DNA of 64,000 bases from Echinococcus granulosus (Eukaryota > Platyhelminthes > Cestoda > Cyclophyllidea > Taeniidae), in NCBI RefSeq assembly GCF_000524195.1, contig NW_020170453.1, positions 48,848-112,847 of the forward strand. Direction: 5' to 3'. This document shows, one piece after another, positions 1-13,939 of the stretch (position 1 is its first letter; each line of letters starts with the position of its first letter). The position numbers and the translations under genes were made by a program. The notes beneath the pieces are model-generated. The model was not told the origin of the DNA. It did no database searches and saw nothing but the letters and a program-made list of their open reading frames with translations.

Positions 1-3000
1 TATTGTATTTGGGCTAGGGGGGCAAAGCCGTTAAATGCAAGGTGAAGTGAACACTGAGTTGTTCTATGGACTGTTTGGCCATTTAGCAGTTCCCATGCCA
101 CCACTTGCAACAACTATCCCATTTACTTTATCTATTCAGCAGCCGCTGCCATGCACTTTTTACGACCACAAACCAAACACCACTCTCTATGTTCCCTATA
201 TTCACTATCCAGAGCATTCCTGTCACCAAGCTTCCTTACGAGATACTTTACGTCTTCAATAATAATTGGAGGGATTAACTCACCTTCTTTTATACCATTG
301 TTTGTGCAAAATTAGAAATTGATGCTAAACAATATTTTTTAACCTCTGAACACGACATATCTTTAAAAATTAGATGTTAAAGGCTAGTGTACCACTGGAA
401 ATGCTTGCAGCCTTTGAAAATGCTTATTTTAAACAAACTAGTAACTTGAATTCACTTAATACCTCACAGTTACGTCAAACGGCCACGTATACTGCAGACG
501 TATGCGTCAGAATTTGCGTATTTAGTGACAACTGCCACTAAAATGACTGCCATTTGATTAGGGTCATCGATTATATGCAGATGGGCCAGTTAGTTACTTA
601 AAATGCCCATCTTTGTCGTCCGCTCCCATCTAGTAATTGCACACATCGAAAGCTCCAGACAGCCCATGCAATTGTACCAATTGTACCACAGGATCATCGG
701 CAGATGCAACCAGCTCATCATCATTGACTTAGGATCGACATTGTATTCTTGGTATCGGTGAGTGATCATATGGAGGTATGTAGACAGGTGGTTAAGTGCC
801 TGTGTGAATCCAACGCAAATTAACTATGCTCCCGATTGTGTTTGTTGGATATTGAACTTAGCTTCATGTGCCTTTAGCCATGGGATACTCAGAGTGATTA
901 TCAATGTTAAATCCAGATTAAGTTATCATTCCATCACGTCTAGTCGCATCTCTCGTATCCAGTCGGGAGTAAATATGAGGTTGCAGCGACAAAAACTTGA
1001 AAGTTGTAGAAGTGCCCAACATAGAGCTGATGGTCGAAAGACCGAGAACATTTCATTTTAAACATACCACCAAGATAAATGGCAGAATTTACGGCTTCAG
1101 AAAAGGAGGAATCGAAGCATGTCTACCCACATGGGTAATATATGTTGATCGAGCACCGGCTGCACCAGCTGCACGAGCGTACAAAGGAGATGGCCGTAAG
1201 AAACCTAAAAGCCACCAATCAAGGAAAAATGGGCTGTCTGTAGATCGCTCTAGGTTAACTTGAACCCACCAAAGCATCTGTTTCTAAACCAACAGTTTTG
1301 CCAGCATTTTTAGTCTTCAAGTAGATTTTCTTCAATCCTCTGTGGGAACACATGATATCTAACGTCTGGTCACTGTTGTCGGTGATAATAGAGGTTGCGT
1401 CCAGTTGTTGCGACATAAGCCATGTGATTCAAGCAACATCACTATCTGCTTTAAGAGTCCATTTGAAGAGATTCGGCCCTTAGTATTTGCGGTAAAGGAC
1501 AATTCTGCAGTAAACATTATCGAGTTGAGGTCGCCACAGGGGTGTATCCCCTTAAAGCTAAGATATTTAAAGGGCTTTAAGTGGTACCTGCTCCTTTCTA
1601 TGACTGTCAAAGTCTTCCATTAATGTTTGCATTGTAATCTACCAATCTCGGCCAGAAAACAATTTTTCTGCCAATGGACGATTTTCGTCAAATAATCGGG
1701 GTGTCTCTGATCACAGTGACTTAACAACAAACTCGGTAAAAAATAATGATGCCTTTGGCTATGTACGGTGAGTTTTCAGACTAACCTCGAATGTCTTATT
1801 GACTTACCTACTACAAGTTTGCTAAAAAAATCTTTTTATCCTTAATAAAACATTCAATTTGCCCTGCATGAACATTACTAGCCACAAGAATTCCTTTAAA
1901 AATCCCTCAAAGTCAGTTCTCGAGGTAGTAAAGATGGCATCGTTCACCTTACAGCCATTAGACTCAAGTCCAAATCAACCACGGGATCCTTGGTCATGCA
2001 TGTGACTGGCCTGCATCGATAACAGACCATTTCTTATCGATCGGTAGCAGAAAGTGCGGTTTAGGGTTAATCCTCGTGTCAGCTCATATTGCTTTTGCTG
2101 AAGCTAGTACAAATACTTTGCGGAGTGTTCAACTCAGAGAGAGAGAAATTTAGATTACCTTACACATCATTTATCCGCACCCTTACCTGTGTCGACTCAA
2201 TGGTGCGATTGTTGATCGTGTTGGCATTCGTGCGGACAAAACACAAAATTCAGCCCATACTCACGCCTTCAACGTGACAATGGAGTGGATTACCTACTTT
2301 TGGTACACATCCATCAAGCCTCTTCTGCAACTTAATGACAGTTTAAACGTCCATCAGGAGCGACAACGATCTGACAGACATTCTACTTGTGGGGTAAATG
2401 CCAAGACTCTTGATTGGAAGAGACGCCACTATAAAAGGATTGTCACCGACAAGAGTACGTCCATTTTTGGTACGTTCGCATCTGCAACTGTTATACCGCA
2501 GCTGAGCCTCCCATCATGACAGTGGGCCTAGAGTCCAGTGTGGGGACAGATTTCTACAAGTGTTACATCTTTGTTCACCACACGCCATTGCATCCACGCA
2601 GGCACTTCCTCAGTTGTTTGCACCCTTGAAAAATGGTCTTCGGACTAAATACGACTTGGTACCTGTGCACATCAGCCATTTTATTCGGCTAGGCTTGTGT
2701 CCTCCTACCACGTAAATTGACGCCACGGTGAAATTTCCACTTTAAACTGTGTTGTAAAAAGTCCCTTTCTCTGAATTTTTGTATAGTGATCAATTGCAGG
2801 GAGGGGAAACTGTCACTTTCTACAGGAAACTTGGCTGCCTTGATAAAATGCCAAATACACACGACACAAATTATGCCAACAATTTACATAAACTTCTTTT
2901 ATTTACAGAGTGGAATCGAGTGAGAGGTCAAAAGGAAAAAAGTTTCGGACCCCTTCCATAATTTTTTTCAAGACGAGGCTTTGCAAGATCGCATTACCTG

Positions 3001-3868
3001 GAACGCAGGTTTCAAGATAAAATGCTGATCTCCAGTTAATCAGTAATTGCTTTCTGATCTAACAGCTGATCCATCTGAAATCAACCAATAAATCTGTTCG
3101 AGATTAATTAAGACCTCAATGCCAAATCGGAAGTATACTTGAAGACCAAAAGTGTTAGCAAAACTGTTGGTATTCAAACAGATGCGGATGGCCAAATATG
3201 GTCATTGATGAGTCCAAGCTTACTAACATATCTTCATTCGTTCATGCGACTGGACTGCATATGTCGACCTATTGCCCATTTCTCCTCTTTTGCAGTTTTT
3301 TTTTTACGACAATTTCTCCCGTAGGCTCATGCTGCTGCCGCTGCTTGGTCAACGTGCATGCCCATGTGCGCGTCTGCCGCCATGAATTTTATAACCATCT
3401 TAGTAGTATGGTCGAAAAACGGTTCACTGGCATTTCATTGTTCGATTACATAGTTATTCCTTCCGCAGCGCTCCTGCGTTGTGTCGCCGTAGCAAAACAC
3501 GAAAGTGATGAGACGGTATGGAGAGGAATGATAAGCAGGGCTAGATGTATCTTTGATTAGTCTTTTAGTGTGAACGTTCTTCAGGTTAAGTTCTATGGGG
3601 TATGGTTTCCAAGTATTGTAAACGCATCTACCCGCTTACTGACAGCTCGATTAAGATGTAGCACCTGAGTTAGCATAGAAGACGTAGTATAAAAAATCAG
3701 CGTAGATTGTGTCCTGGTTATTAAGGCTCACAATGGCTGGCCGGTTTATGACATTAATGGAGCTCCAAAAAAACCGGTACAAAGCACAGTGACTAAATTC
3801 CTCACGTCGCTAAATAAAAAAAAAAACATTTTTTAAAATTGTCTTTAATATCCTACTAAATGAGAGAA
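1..3868. other. Intergenic stretch, no gene supported
   Basis: I see no conserved exon here on either strand. The longest open frame is 120 codons on the plus strand (3198-3560); it has a hydrophobic, cysteine-containing start but no motif I recognise. A frame of 88 codons at 997-1263 has a basic C-terminus and likewise matches nothing I know. Composition is ordinary, with short A/T runs near 3805-3840. This could be intergenic DNA or a long intron of the zinc-finger gene downstream; the sequence does not decide. Confidence 0.5.
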
Positions 3869-3869
3869 G

Positions 3870-4930
3870 ATAACCTATAAATAAATGCAAACTGCGGCGC
3901 AAATAAGCAAGGACCGCGGACTGTTGAAGACAACTGCCATCCCACCAGCAAGAAGACCATAGCTACATTCCAAAATGTGGAATATTATTCGCCACTTACA
4001 ATTCTTCTGCACAACGTTAGCAGTAACAATCTGTCCTGCTGTCAGCAGTCAGTTGAGACAACATGAGATGTGTAGGATGAAGGTTTTGCAAGCAAGAGGA
4101 GGAAATTTGCACCACTAGTGTAGCACAACTAATGTGGTTTGCGTGGTAAAGCTTGGGGTGAAGCTGGAGAGGAATGAGTAGTTGGTTTGGTTATTTACAT
4201 GGCGTCCGGACATCTTTTAAATGGCCAAGGAGACGAAAGGCCTACTTCTTCTTAATCAATCAAATCCTATCCATTACGAAGGTTTCGTGTTCAGAAAGTG
4301 TAACGTTAAATAAGGATTTGTAACTGCCGTAGTCGAAATGTTCGCGGCAGTGAGGAAAAAAAACTTTAAAGCCGCCACAGTGGAGCACATTAGCACACAT
4401 ATTTGGACACCTAGCCTGAATTTACAAGTCATTATTACAGACGTGTTTCAAATGCAGCCAGCTAGCATGTCTTTGGGGGTGAGTTGTCATGGCAAGTGAA
4501 AAAATACATTGCAGAGGAAGTGGTACCTTGCCGAGGTGCACCAATGAAATAGAAAATGGTAGTTTCCCCTAATCACTCACTGATCAAGGCTTTCGTCAGA
4601 AGTTCTTAATTAAGGGATCACAGCTCCTCCTTCTACTTTGCAAATTAGTCAATTTATCAAAATTGTCATGTCGCAAAGAAGATCAGTTCGTAAAAGCCGA
4701 GGACTTGCCATTGCAATACATTTACCCCTACGCCACGCGGCAAATGCGCGGTTTGTGCGTGCAGTTCAAAGCCATTGTCATGACATGACACGCTTGACAT
4801 AACACAATGCATCACGATATGAGAAGGTGAAGTATAGTGAGGGAACTAGGAGAATGCAAAACAGTTTTGTTGTCTTGTCTTTATAGTGAAACAATTGTCA
4901 TCTTAACAATTAATTAAAGGCCATTTTCAT
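3870..4930 (+). repeat. Diverged direct repeat, copy 1 (partner at 5.61-6.56 kb)
   Basis: By eye this roughly 1-kb stretch aligns in the same orientation and order with 5610-6560. Matching blocks include the 'cataactacatt' type block near 3960 and 5670, 'ggtgaagctggagagga' near 4160 and 5825, 'acgtgtttcaaatgca' near 4440 and 6060, the 'gggatcaca' block near 4615 and 6220, and the block ending in 'tcaaagcc' near 4765 and 6395. No long open frame is present. It is likely an old non-coding or decayed mobile repeat; class unknown. Confidence 0.7.
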
Positions 4931-5609
4931 TTGCTTCATTTTACGGACTGTGCAGTCGTTTTCACCTCTCTGCGTCAAATTGCATGCCAGTTAGGCAAAA
5001 CCACAAGCTTGTCAGATCCCATAAAATACTACCTTCAATGTTTGTGTGAAAAGTAGAGGTTCCATGGTCGAGAAACAGTTTTGAAGAGGCCTTATTATAC
5101 TGACTCATCTAGGTCAAATAGAGTCGCAAGTTTATTCAAGGGTGATTGTAGACCTCAGCCAATAAATGCTGCTTCTCGGTCTTCCTTTTTTGCCCCTCTT
5201 ACAAATTTTGACCAATATTTAAACCGCTTCTACACGTCATAATTTATCATTGTGGCTCTATCGTCCCAAAAAAGCCTTCTTAACTTCTGTCGGAGCTAAA
5301 GCGCTGCTTTTTGCATGCATCTGCCTCTTTGATGTTCGTTTGAAAATCAAAGTAGAATCATGTGCCCAAGTTTATATCGCTTGTTTCCATGCCATTCTAA
5401 ATATTCTTTCTTTCATCCTCATCTTAGTAAGCTGGCTTTGCGATAAAGTTGAAGAATCCCCTTAATGCTAAAGAGGGCAATTTAGACCCAAATCACGGAG
5501 ACGTAATCCACATGTTGGTATATTAATAATTGTCATACATATCGACTATCGCCTACCCATTTACATTTCATTAGATGACGTAACCCCTACTGTAAAAAAT
5601 TGTGAATCC

Positions 5610-6560
5610 TACCCCAAATAAACAGGACTGCACTATGTCAAGGACAACCGTCATCGCTTGAACATGAAGGTCATAACTACATTTTAGAGTGTCAATTACT
5701 ATGGGTAGCACACTAGCTCACTTCACAGTTAACTGCTGTGTGGGCGTGCAAGAGACCGAAGGAAGGCAGGTCGTAGCACTCAAGTAACAAGGCCTACGTT
5801 GCTTGTGCGGTAAGGCCCAGAGTGAAGCTAGAGAGGAGTGCGTCAAGACATTTATTGATGCCTGAGGGGATAGGAGACCTACTTCCCAACCGGGCGATCC
5901 ATTCAACACGCATACCTGTAAAGTCAAACGAGGACTCATAAAGGAGCAAAACGAAACACTCACGGCAGAAAAGCACGCATCTTTGAAAGCCACCATGGGT
6001 GGGGCAAGAGATCACCCGGATTCGGACGTCCCAACTGAAATCATGAGTCTTGGTTGAAAACGTGTTTCAGATGCATCCACTATATACATCTTCAAATGGT
6101 AAAATGCATTAGAGAATGACTGCTCCATTACCGAGATATATTAGTAAGAGAGCAAAGTGATGGCTTCGTCTAACCACCCACCAGATTAGCATTCCCTAAA
6201 GAGCTTTTAATAGAGGGATCACATTACTACCTTTTTCTCGGCATCCAATCTGACCAGTGCAACGAAGACGAATCAACAGCTTGGTCGAAATCGTCAAGTC
6301 ACGGGAGGAAGAAATGCATGAAAGTAGAGAATTTGCCGTTACGCTACATGTACTACTGAATGTTAAAAATCCGTGAGATTTGTGTGTATAACTTAAAGCC
6401 TTCTTATCCAAACCTCGATAAGTGGCACGAAGGTGGGTGTCATCATCGGCAAAGACGATGATGAGCGTGATTGAGAGAGGGGAAGGAGATAATCCTCCTC
6501 GTGATTGTCTTTTTATTAGCCAATCATCTTTTCAAATTTTGTGCAATTGAAGTAAAATGG
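5610..6560 (+). repeat. Diverged direct repeat, copy 2 (partner at 3.87-4.93 kb)
   Basis: This is the second copy of the repeat starting near 3870, about 1.74 kb downstream in the same orientation. Many small insertions and deletions separate the copies, so the duplication is old. The spacer between them (about 4930-5610) shows no gene. Confidence 0.7.
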
Positions 6561-7815
6561 AAACTGGAAGGTATTCTCGTAATGTGATCGACATGGTGAC
6601 TAGGTCTTAGGTCTTAAATACTAAAACATCAACAGCACAGCAAATTCCAATGCCTTTGTTTCGGTTCACTAGATCGCAAGTTAATTGCCTATATCGAAGG
6701 CCACTTTAGCTACTGCTTAAATGTAAGTCTTGGTAAAGATACGAAGCCCCTTCGTCATGCAACATCTCATAGCCTTGACCGCTCCATTCCATTGCCGGGC
6801 ACAATTTGTCCACAATTCGTTCTGCCGCTAGGCGAATTCATAAAACAAATGTAGAATGTCAGGTAGTCAGTCATTTAGTAGGCTGAATTGCCCCTTCTTC
6901 GACATTTCCTTCTAGCCTTAGGCACTACTCATGACATCAAGTTGGAGAACTCTCGATTGTGGGTATCGGCCATTCCACACAGATATTCAGCAAATACTGG
7001 CAAAGCAAACATCGTTGAATGCAGCAGGAGGTGGATACTGAGCCGGATTGCAGATAGCGAGGTTATCTGGCGGTCGATTAGTACCGAATTGACTGGCCTT
7101 TAAAAGTGCCCCTACTTATTCCACCCAAGTAAGTGTACATTTCATAGTCCATCGAGGTGATTTGAGTTTCCACACTAATTTAATGAATTGGGGACAGGGT
7201 TCAGTCTATCCCTCTTCTCATCCATCAGGTCTGACTCATAGGGGATAAAATGACTGTTTCTTTGCTGTGAAGAAGGAAGGGTTGTTATTTTATTGGTGGA
7301 GAAGGGGGGTTATGTGAAGAAACTGCACGTGTCTTTATGGTAGCTTTCGAGGCGACGGCACGTGCTGATTTTTGCTCGAGTCTGGATGGCTTCTGTAGTA
7401 ATGTGCGTCAATATGGCTGCTGCAGCTAAGTGGTGGATAAAACAAGTAAAAAAATGGAATTTCTATTTCATATCCTCTTTTCTCTCCTTGGACATTATAT
7501 TTTAAGTGAAATTTTACAATTGCGAAAGATTCATAACTTTTGAATAATTCCACATCTTCCTGTTATTACCTATCCACTTTTGTCTTCTCCGTGGTTTTGC
7601 CCTATCTGAATGTAACTAACTTTAATCATACGAAAGGGCAATGCGAAGAGTAATTAACATTTCAGGTTACAGACAAGTTGGTTGAACTCGACCGGTGGAC
7701 TAGCTGAATAAATCAGCAGAGCTTCTGATTTTCATTCACCAAAGTCGTAATTGTCCGAATGACATGAGTAACTGATTGACCTTGACCCTAATCCTAAAAC
7801 AGAATCCAACTCCAG
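6561..7815. other. Intergenic stretch, nothing recognised
   Basis: Only short frames of 60-72 codons without recognisable motifs occur. No RNA gene or repeat could be supported. Confidence 0.5.
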
Positions 7816-8064
7816 GGAGGATTAATTCGCGTCAAGTTTTTCAGCATTAGGAACGATGCGCCATGAGGCAGCAAAAAGTGCCGTCCAGAAATGACTGAAA
7901 TAAATTATTCGACGCTGGTAAGGAATCACCCAGACTGATGCATCACATTTAAGGAGACTCTCTTGATAATGAGAAAGAATCACTTAGCGTTAGTGATTGA
8001 GAAAACAAGGCATGCATCACTTCATTCTTCAAGACTACACCTTGTCTCTGTGTGTGTTGCAAGT
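7815..8064 (+). repeat. Interspersed repeat family R2, short copy
   Basis: This copy carries 'ccgtccagaaatgactg', then 'aataaattattcgacgctgg', 'gatgcatcac', a '...gactct...ttgataatgag' block, and finally 'catcacttcattcttcaaga' followed by 'ctctgtgtgtg'. The same ordered blocks occur at 13940-14460, and part of them at 24755-24905. Compared with the 13.9-kb copy this one lacks about 285 bp between the 'gaatca' block and the 'catcacttcat' block. No open frame is conserved. Confidence 0.7.
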
Positions 8065-11000
8065 GATTGCTACGACCTGTTCATTTACTGAGGGCCAAAT
8101 AAATAAGAATAAGGACTATGTGTCCCGATATTATAGGATAAATCTAAAAAGTATGCAAAAATCTCCCCTCTGCAGAAACTGTCAGGACTGATTTAACAGT
8201 CAAAAGAAGGTCTCATCCTTAGCTTTATAGGACGACGTGAGAGCTCGTATTGCACGCTATGAAGCACCGGAGATACAACCCCAGTCTAACGCTCATCCTC
8301 CATACTTACGTTCATTTTCTTTGAGTAGTTACTATCCCATCCATCTATTCGGCAGTCACATAATCATATACGATCGGGAATATACGGCTAATAGGGTGGA
8401 CTAAAAGTGGATGTCGGAAGGCTTAGATTTGGTTCTCTACTTTGTAAAAGTGGGGTGGACATAATTCGGATTTTATCAGGTAGTATGCTACTCAACACGC
8501 ATCAGTAGATCAAAAATTCAGTTGTTTCCTAAATTCATGTTTACATGTGGTTCAAGTTTATCCTTATGTGGGGGCTTGAATTCTCTACTCCTTTCATGAT
8601 GATTCATATTAAATGCCCTGGTTAGTGTGTCTGCAGCCTCCAACAATATTAATTTACAGTTGCATATCGGTTTGTAACACGTCCGGAGCTTCCATTTGTC
8701 ACCAAAATGGGTGTTTCATAAACAAGCTGAAATAGGGTGGAAATGAATTTTCGTTAGCCACCAATCACAGCCAAAAGGTTCTCCCTCACCCTTCGAAACC
8801 GAGAATTCTTTTTTCCTCTGTCTACAACGAACGGCCTCGATTGCATAAACCAGCACACATCTCAGAAGAAGTGCGCGCAATGTGCCGCCCTCTTTCAGCT
8901 TTTGCCTCACGGACATGCATACACATGCACGCAAGCTAATGCACACGCGCATGCACTTGCTCGACCAATGGCACGTCAGTCAACGCACCAACAGCAGGAC
9001 GCTAGTGACCACTACTCGTGTGCCCATTGGTCAGCGTTAATTGCATGCGCATTCATACCCTCTGACCATTCGCGTGGCCCGTAGATGTGGCCTCTAGGTT
9101 GTTCCCCCTCTCGTCTTTTCCGTTTGGTGGGGCAATTAACTGGCAGCTGAGACGGAACCGCTCTTGCTAACCGGTGAGTCTCCCTCGGTCCCATTTTTGC
9201 ATTATCAATCTTTCGGTTCACGCTTTTTTGCTAATTGCTTTCGTAAGATTTCAATTTCGGTAATTAGACTGCCCCCTTAATGACTAAAATTCTCTCAAAG
9301 ACTACATGTCTCATTTAAAAAGTACTCACTGTAGAAACATTTTGACGATTCTAGATATTTTATTGAAGGAAAAATGCATGAATATTAGAACTGGGTTATG
9401 TCAAAACGAATGTATTTCAATTCCATGCAATTATTTTTTAATTTGGTTTAATTTTCAAACCGAGGAACTTCTTAAAATTTAAACCTTTTTAGGACTTTTT
9501 TGAGCAATCAAGTTGCCATTATTAATTACTGATTTAATCATGCTCTTCATCCTACTTAAATGTCCATTTCCTGTGATTCAAGGCTCTTTTTCCATGGTAA
9601 ATTTTTTATCTGTCATCTAATCAGAAGCAAATGCAAATCTGATCTCGATGTTTTCAGTTTACTTCCCTACTGGTAGCCAGGTGTCAAAGTTTGTTAGCCC
9701 ACATCTCTGTGCATTTTAGCTCTAAATTAAGAAGTTTGATAATGGGAAATGTTTAGTTATCTTTTGATAGTACGAACAGTTTCTATAAGTTGTCAAGGCT
9801 CTCCAAAGATAAAGCGTTGAATTTGTGTAATGTATTTACAAATTTCGATATTTCCCACTCATTTCTCCCGCTAAAAAGGAGCTTCTGTAATTCTTTGCTA
9901 AAATAGCAATTGTTCTAGTTGTGGCACTCAAGAGTTATTGAAAGATCCTCGGCACCTTGCTTAGTTCCCTGGCCTCTTTAAACATGCAAACGCCTTCACT
10001 ATCTTCCCCCGATTTCGTCAGCTTATAATTTTTATCGCTTGTACTATGTTAATTTTTACAAATAGTGGCAAAACCAACCCCTGAGTTCATTTGCTCCCTA
10101 TTAATAAAAAATGTGAGCAGTGAGATCCAATTTTATCTCCATAAGAGTTCTGTTTCAACGCGCCGCGGCAAAATTTTTCCATCGAATACGACATCACCTA
10201 TTAGACTTTTTTAATCTACCCAAAAAAGGGGTTTAATCTTAACTTTTCCTTGTTGCCTCAGTTAGGTGGACTTTTGAGAGCTTGATTGACCAAGTAATTA
10301 GCCTCGGGGGCATTCCCCTTTTTCTCAGGTGCTCCCCCAACACCTGCCTCAATCCTTACCGGCATTAAGTAATCGTGAAAGCAGCCACGACAAAGGCGGA
10401 CGAAACGCCTTTTGTGTTGTTCTTCCTTCCATACCTTTTTTCTTTCCTCTTTGCGCCCCATTATTCCACCAAATTGGTGGGTCAAGAGAGTCCTCAAAAG
10501 GCCTTCAATGCATTGCAAAGTATTAATCGGAAGTTTAAAAAAGCACCTAGTTCTGCCTATTTGGAAGTTGAAGACCTTTTGGCTTCTAGATTAGTATCAT
10601 TATGCATTTCTATCATTTTTGGTTTAACAAGAGAATTCTTAACACCTCTTAGAGGAGTCTATTTAAGCATAAATTTAGGTTTCATTGAGAAGAAATGCAT
10701 ATTGCACTGTATTTGGACAAATAAAACGCTCATTCATTCCTTAGCTTAGGCAGCAAGACAGTCTATGTAAACTCCCCTGATCAACTGGGAAAGATAATAG
10801 GAAAAATAGGCGTTGGTGGCTGATTAAAACTAATTAACTGTAGCCATAATTTGGAAATTCACTTAACAAGACAGGTAGGGCGAATGAGAAGGATCCTTGA
10901 CTTCCGCGCCAGCGGACGTTGACTCTCCACTTTTAAGTGGATCGATGGTCTCTGCGGAGCGAGAGCGAAAGCCATTGAGACGAGGAGGCTGTGATGGCTA

Positions 11001-13935
11001 TCTGGACACGTAGTGTTCAAATACACTTGTCTATTCACTCAACCCCTCTCCCCCCACCAAGTGTGCTTGTTTGTACGTATGCAAGCGCAGCCACTGATAA
11101 CATCACTGCTTCCCTCCCGGTGTGTGCTCTCACACCTGTCTCCTCCTCCTTCCTCCCTCCGAGTTTGGTGAGGAAGTGTGGGGGAGGGGTGTCGCCTTGT
11201 CCCTCCTTTCTGTTCCCCACTCTTCTTCCTCCCCACCCAGAGAAAGTTTGAGACCGCAGCAGCTGTAGCTATGCGAGAGGCTGTGGTTGAGACTGTAGAG
11301 ACAGTTATCTCGTGTAGCATTTTGACGCTTGCCCCACTTTTCTGCAGCAGTGGCAGTGGCAATTAATTCCACGAATAGTGCTGTTGGTGAGTGAATGGCT
11401 TCAGCCACCTGCTCTCGGCAGCATTTAAACTACCACAGGATTGACTGGTTTGATGTAGTTTATAAGTTTTAAGAGACCTGTGGAATTAAATGCCTCTCCA
11501 GGAGATGACTTTTTCGAAACTATTCAACTTGAAACGGAATTACCAAGAGTGAAGGGTTGTCAGACATAGGAGCTGTCATTAGTAACGGTTGACTTTCCAA
11601 GAGTTCACGTTTCCCATAGCAGACTTGATTGTCCGACTACAGTTATTCGAGTCCTATCAGTTGTTACAGACACTGACTTGTGAAATAAAGGCATTGCATC
11701 TTCCACGTCCCACTCATTTTACCCTTAAGGCTAACGGATTAAGGAAAATTCGGCTCCTCAACATTATTTAGTATATAATGGCGATTTGTGGTCCACTGGC
11801 AGTCAAGCGTATAGCCAATTTCACGAAGGAAAAAATGTAGATGGTCATAGCTTTTATGTGGGGAGGTCACACTGAATCCCTTACGAAGACCACCTGCGGC
11901 CTTTAAAGGGGGAGTCGAGAGGCGACACCACTCTGGAATACCGCCATAAAAATACCGAACCGTTCATCTCCCTCTGTGGACTTTTCTGGGTATCATATAC
12001 CCCCTTTCCAGCTTCAGCCCCCCTGCCCATGGCCACCTGTACATGTTTAGGCAGTGGAAGTCGGTATCATGACTTCATTGGGAAGATGACAGGACCAGTT
12101 TTTTCAATTGGCGGTCAGCTGACATTAATTACTCTGTACAAGATGTCTCTATCCTGCAATCGAGTCTTTCAATCGATCCTAAACAAAACGGATTCAATCC
12201 TTCCAGAGAGAAGTCCACTTGGCTAATCTCGAGGACATTCTTGCAAAGAACATGCAAAAAGTTGCTTAGATGCCAGCTTCATCCTCACATAACAAGACGA
12301 TTTTCGTACTAGGAACTCATTCCAAGAAGTCAAAAAGTAGTGGTATTTACAATGACAAGTGTAACAGCGGATCTACATTGGTGTACTCTCGGTTTGCAGG
12401 ATCTATTGCACCGTATTATGAACCGTTTTTATGTGATATCACAGTTTCACAGACTGCAAATTATTTTATGATTCATTCTTGTTCACTTCCTTTCTGTGCT
12501 TGCAAGTTGTAGCCGGTGGCAAGGCCTCAAAGAAGACTAAGTTATCCCACTATAGGTACTAGATACTCTCCTCTACTTGGAAGAGACTATGAATGGTGAA
12601 AATGTCTTTCTCTGAACTGAATCATAGTAGCAACTCAGTCTTCCACGCCTGCCAGTTAATTGAAGTTATTTGGGGAGATAATGACAACCAGAGGATTGAG
12701 GAAATTTGCATTACATGCTTGTTGATGCACTTAGTTCTACTTTTTATCCACTTGGCAGATGTAATAGCGGATCGTCAAATAGGTACATCATATGAAATCC
12801 ATTATCGAATCCCGGCCGAATAGCAAATAAAGTGTATTAAAAGCTCAAATTTGACGCTATTTCAACGACATTTACCATCGGTTTTATGCAACACCCTCCT
12901 TTTAAAATTGACGAAAATCCCAAATTAAATGCCTTCCTCTATCGAAGTCACTGCTTAAGGCGACAATTTGACTAGACTGCGACCCCCTGCCTCACGTACG
13001 CGTGCTTGTCTATGCCTTCAAGCCGGGAATTGTTTACTTACGGCGGCGTCAAAACTGAAGGGGAGCAGAACCACTGAACCGTGGGGGAGGGGGAGAGTGG
13101 AAGGAGGGGAAGGAGACCCATATTGCGCACACATGCACATTAGTTCTTCCATCTGTCCATTAGTCGATAACCTTAGCCACATGCCAATCTTAACCTTCCT
13201 CCTCCCCTCTTCATCACTTCTCACCTAGAAGTTCATTCGCCCTATGCATGCCAAATCCAAGGGGGGCATTAATGGCAATTCAACCAGCTGTATAGATGGG
13301 TGGATAAAAGGCTAACCGCTACTCCATTATGAAGCTACTTTGGTCTCCGATCTCTTCCGCTTAAGCAGAAATTAGATCTTTTCAAACACAGAACTGCCAA
13401 ATCTGGAAGCTATATTTATCAAAATACTTTATTGGCCTTAATGTACAGTTTCACACTGCTTTACACTTTAAAATTGCTTCCTCACAGATTTCCACCTCAT
13501 TACAAGGTAATTAACTACTTATTGTTCCATTCCTTTTTAAAATAGGTCTACCTTGGGCTCAAACATCGCCGAGGTCATGACATCTCTGGGTGCATTTTCC
13601 GCGAAGAAGCTGATAGAGTAAGTTAGCCATTTTGTGCCCTCGTGGAATGAAAATCACTGCATTTCTTAGGTATTTTGTACCTCTTTAATGAAAAAAATAA
13701 CCTTTTGGCATTCAGTAAGATGTGACTGATGGGCGTGTTGGTTACAATTCAGTGGGCAGTGAATATTTAACCTCATCAAGTAACTTTAAGACAACTAGTA
13801 TACCACCGACTGCGTGTCAGTCTGTTGGCGAGGTACTTGTTGTTGGGTTTTCGTCCACCTCCCGCATGTGCTGAACCCACTCTCATCTCACCACATGTCA
13901 ATTCAGCCTGATCCGAAATCGACCCCGAACCCATG
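8065..13935. other. Long stretch without recognisable genes; pyrimidine-rich and AT-rich segments
   Basis: No exon with family similarity was found. Local features are an alternating purine-pyrimidine segment rich in CA/TG and CG steps (about 8915-8965), AT-rich DNA (about 9230-10250), a strongly pyrimidine-rich plus strand segment (about 11035-11240) that leaves open but low-complexity frames on both strands, and a second purine/pyrimidine-biased stretch near 13080-13220. The 124-codon frame at 10375-10749 has no recognisable motif and is probably chance. Confidence 0.5.
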
Positions 13936-13939
13936 GATG

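Noticed and set aside
2089..2519. Possible reverse-transcriptase-like fragments of an LTR element
   Set aside because: The resemblance rests on a few residues (a 'VDYLLLVHIH' type string) with frame breaks; not enough to call without a profile search against retroelement polymerases.
11035..11408. Overlapping ORFs up to 107 codons
   Set aside because: The stretch is strongly pyrimidine-rich on the plus strand, which depletes stop codons; no motif and no splice context.
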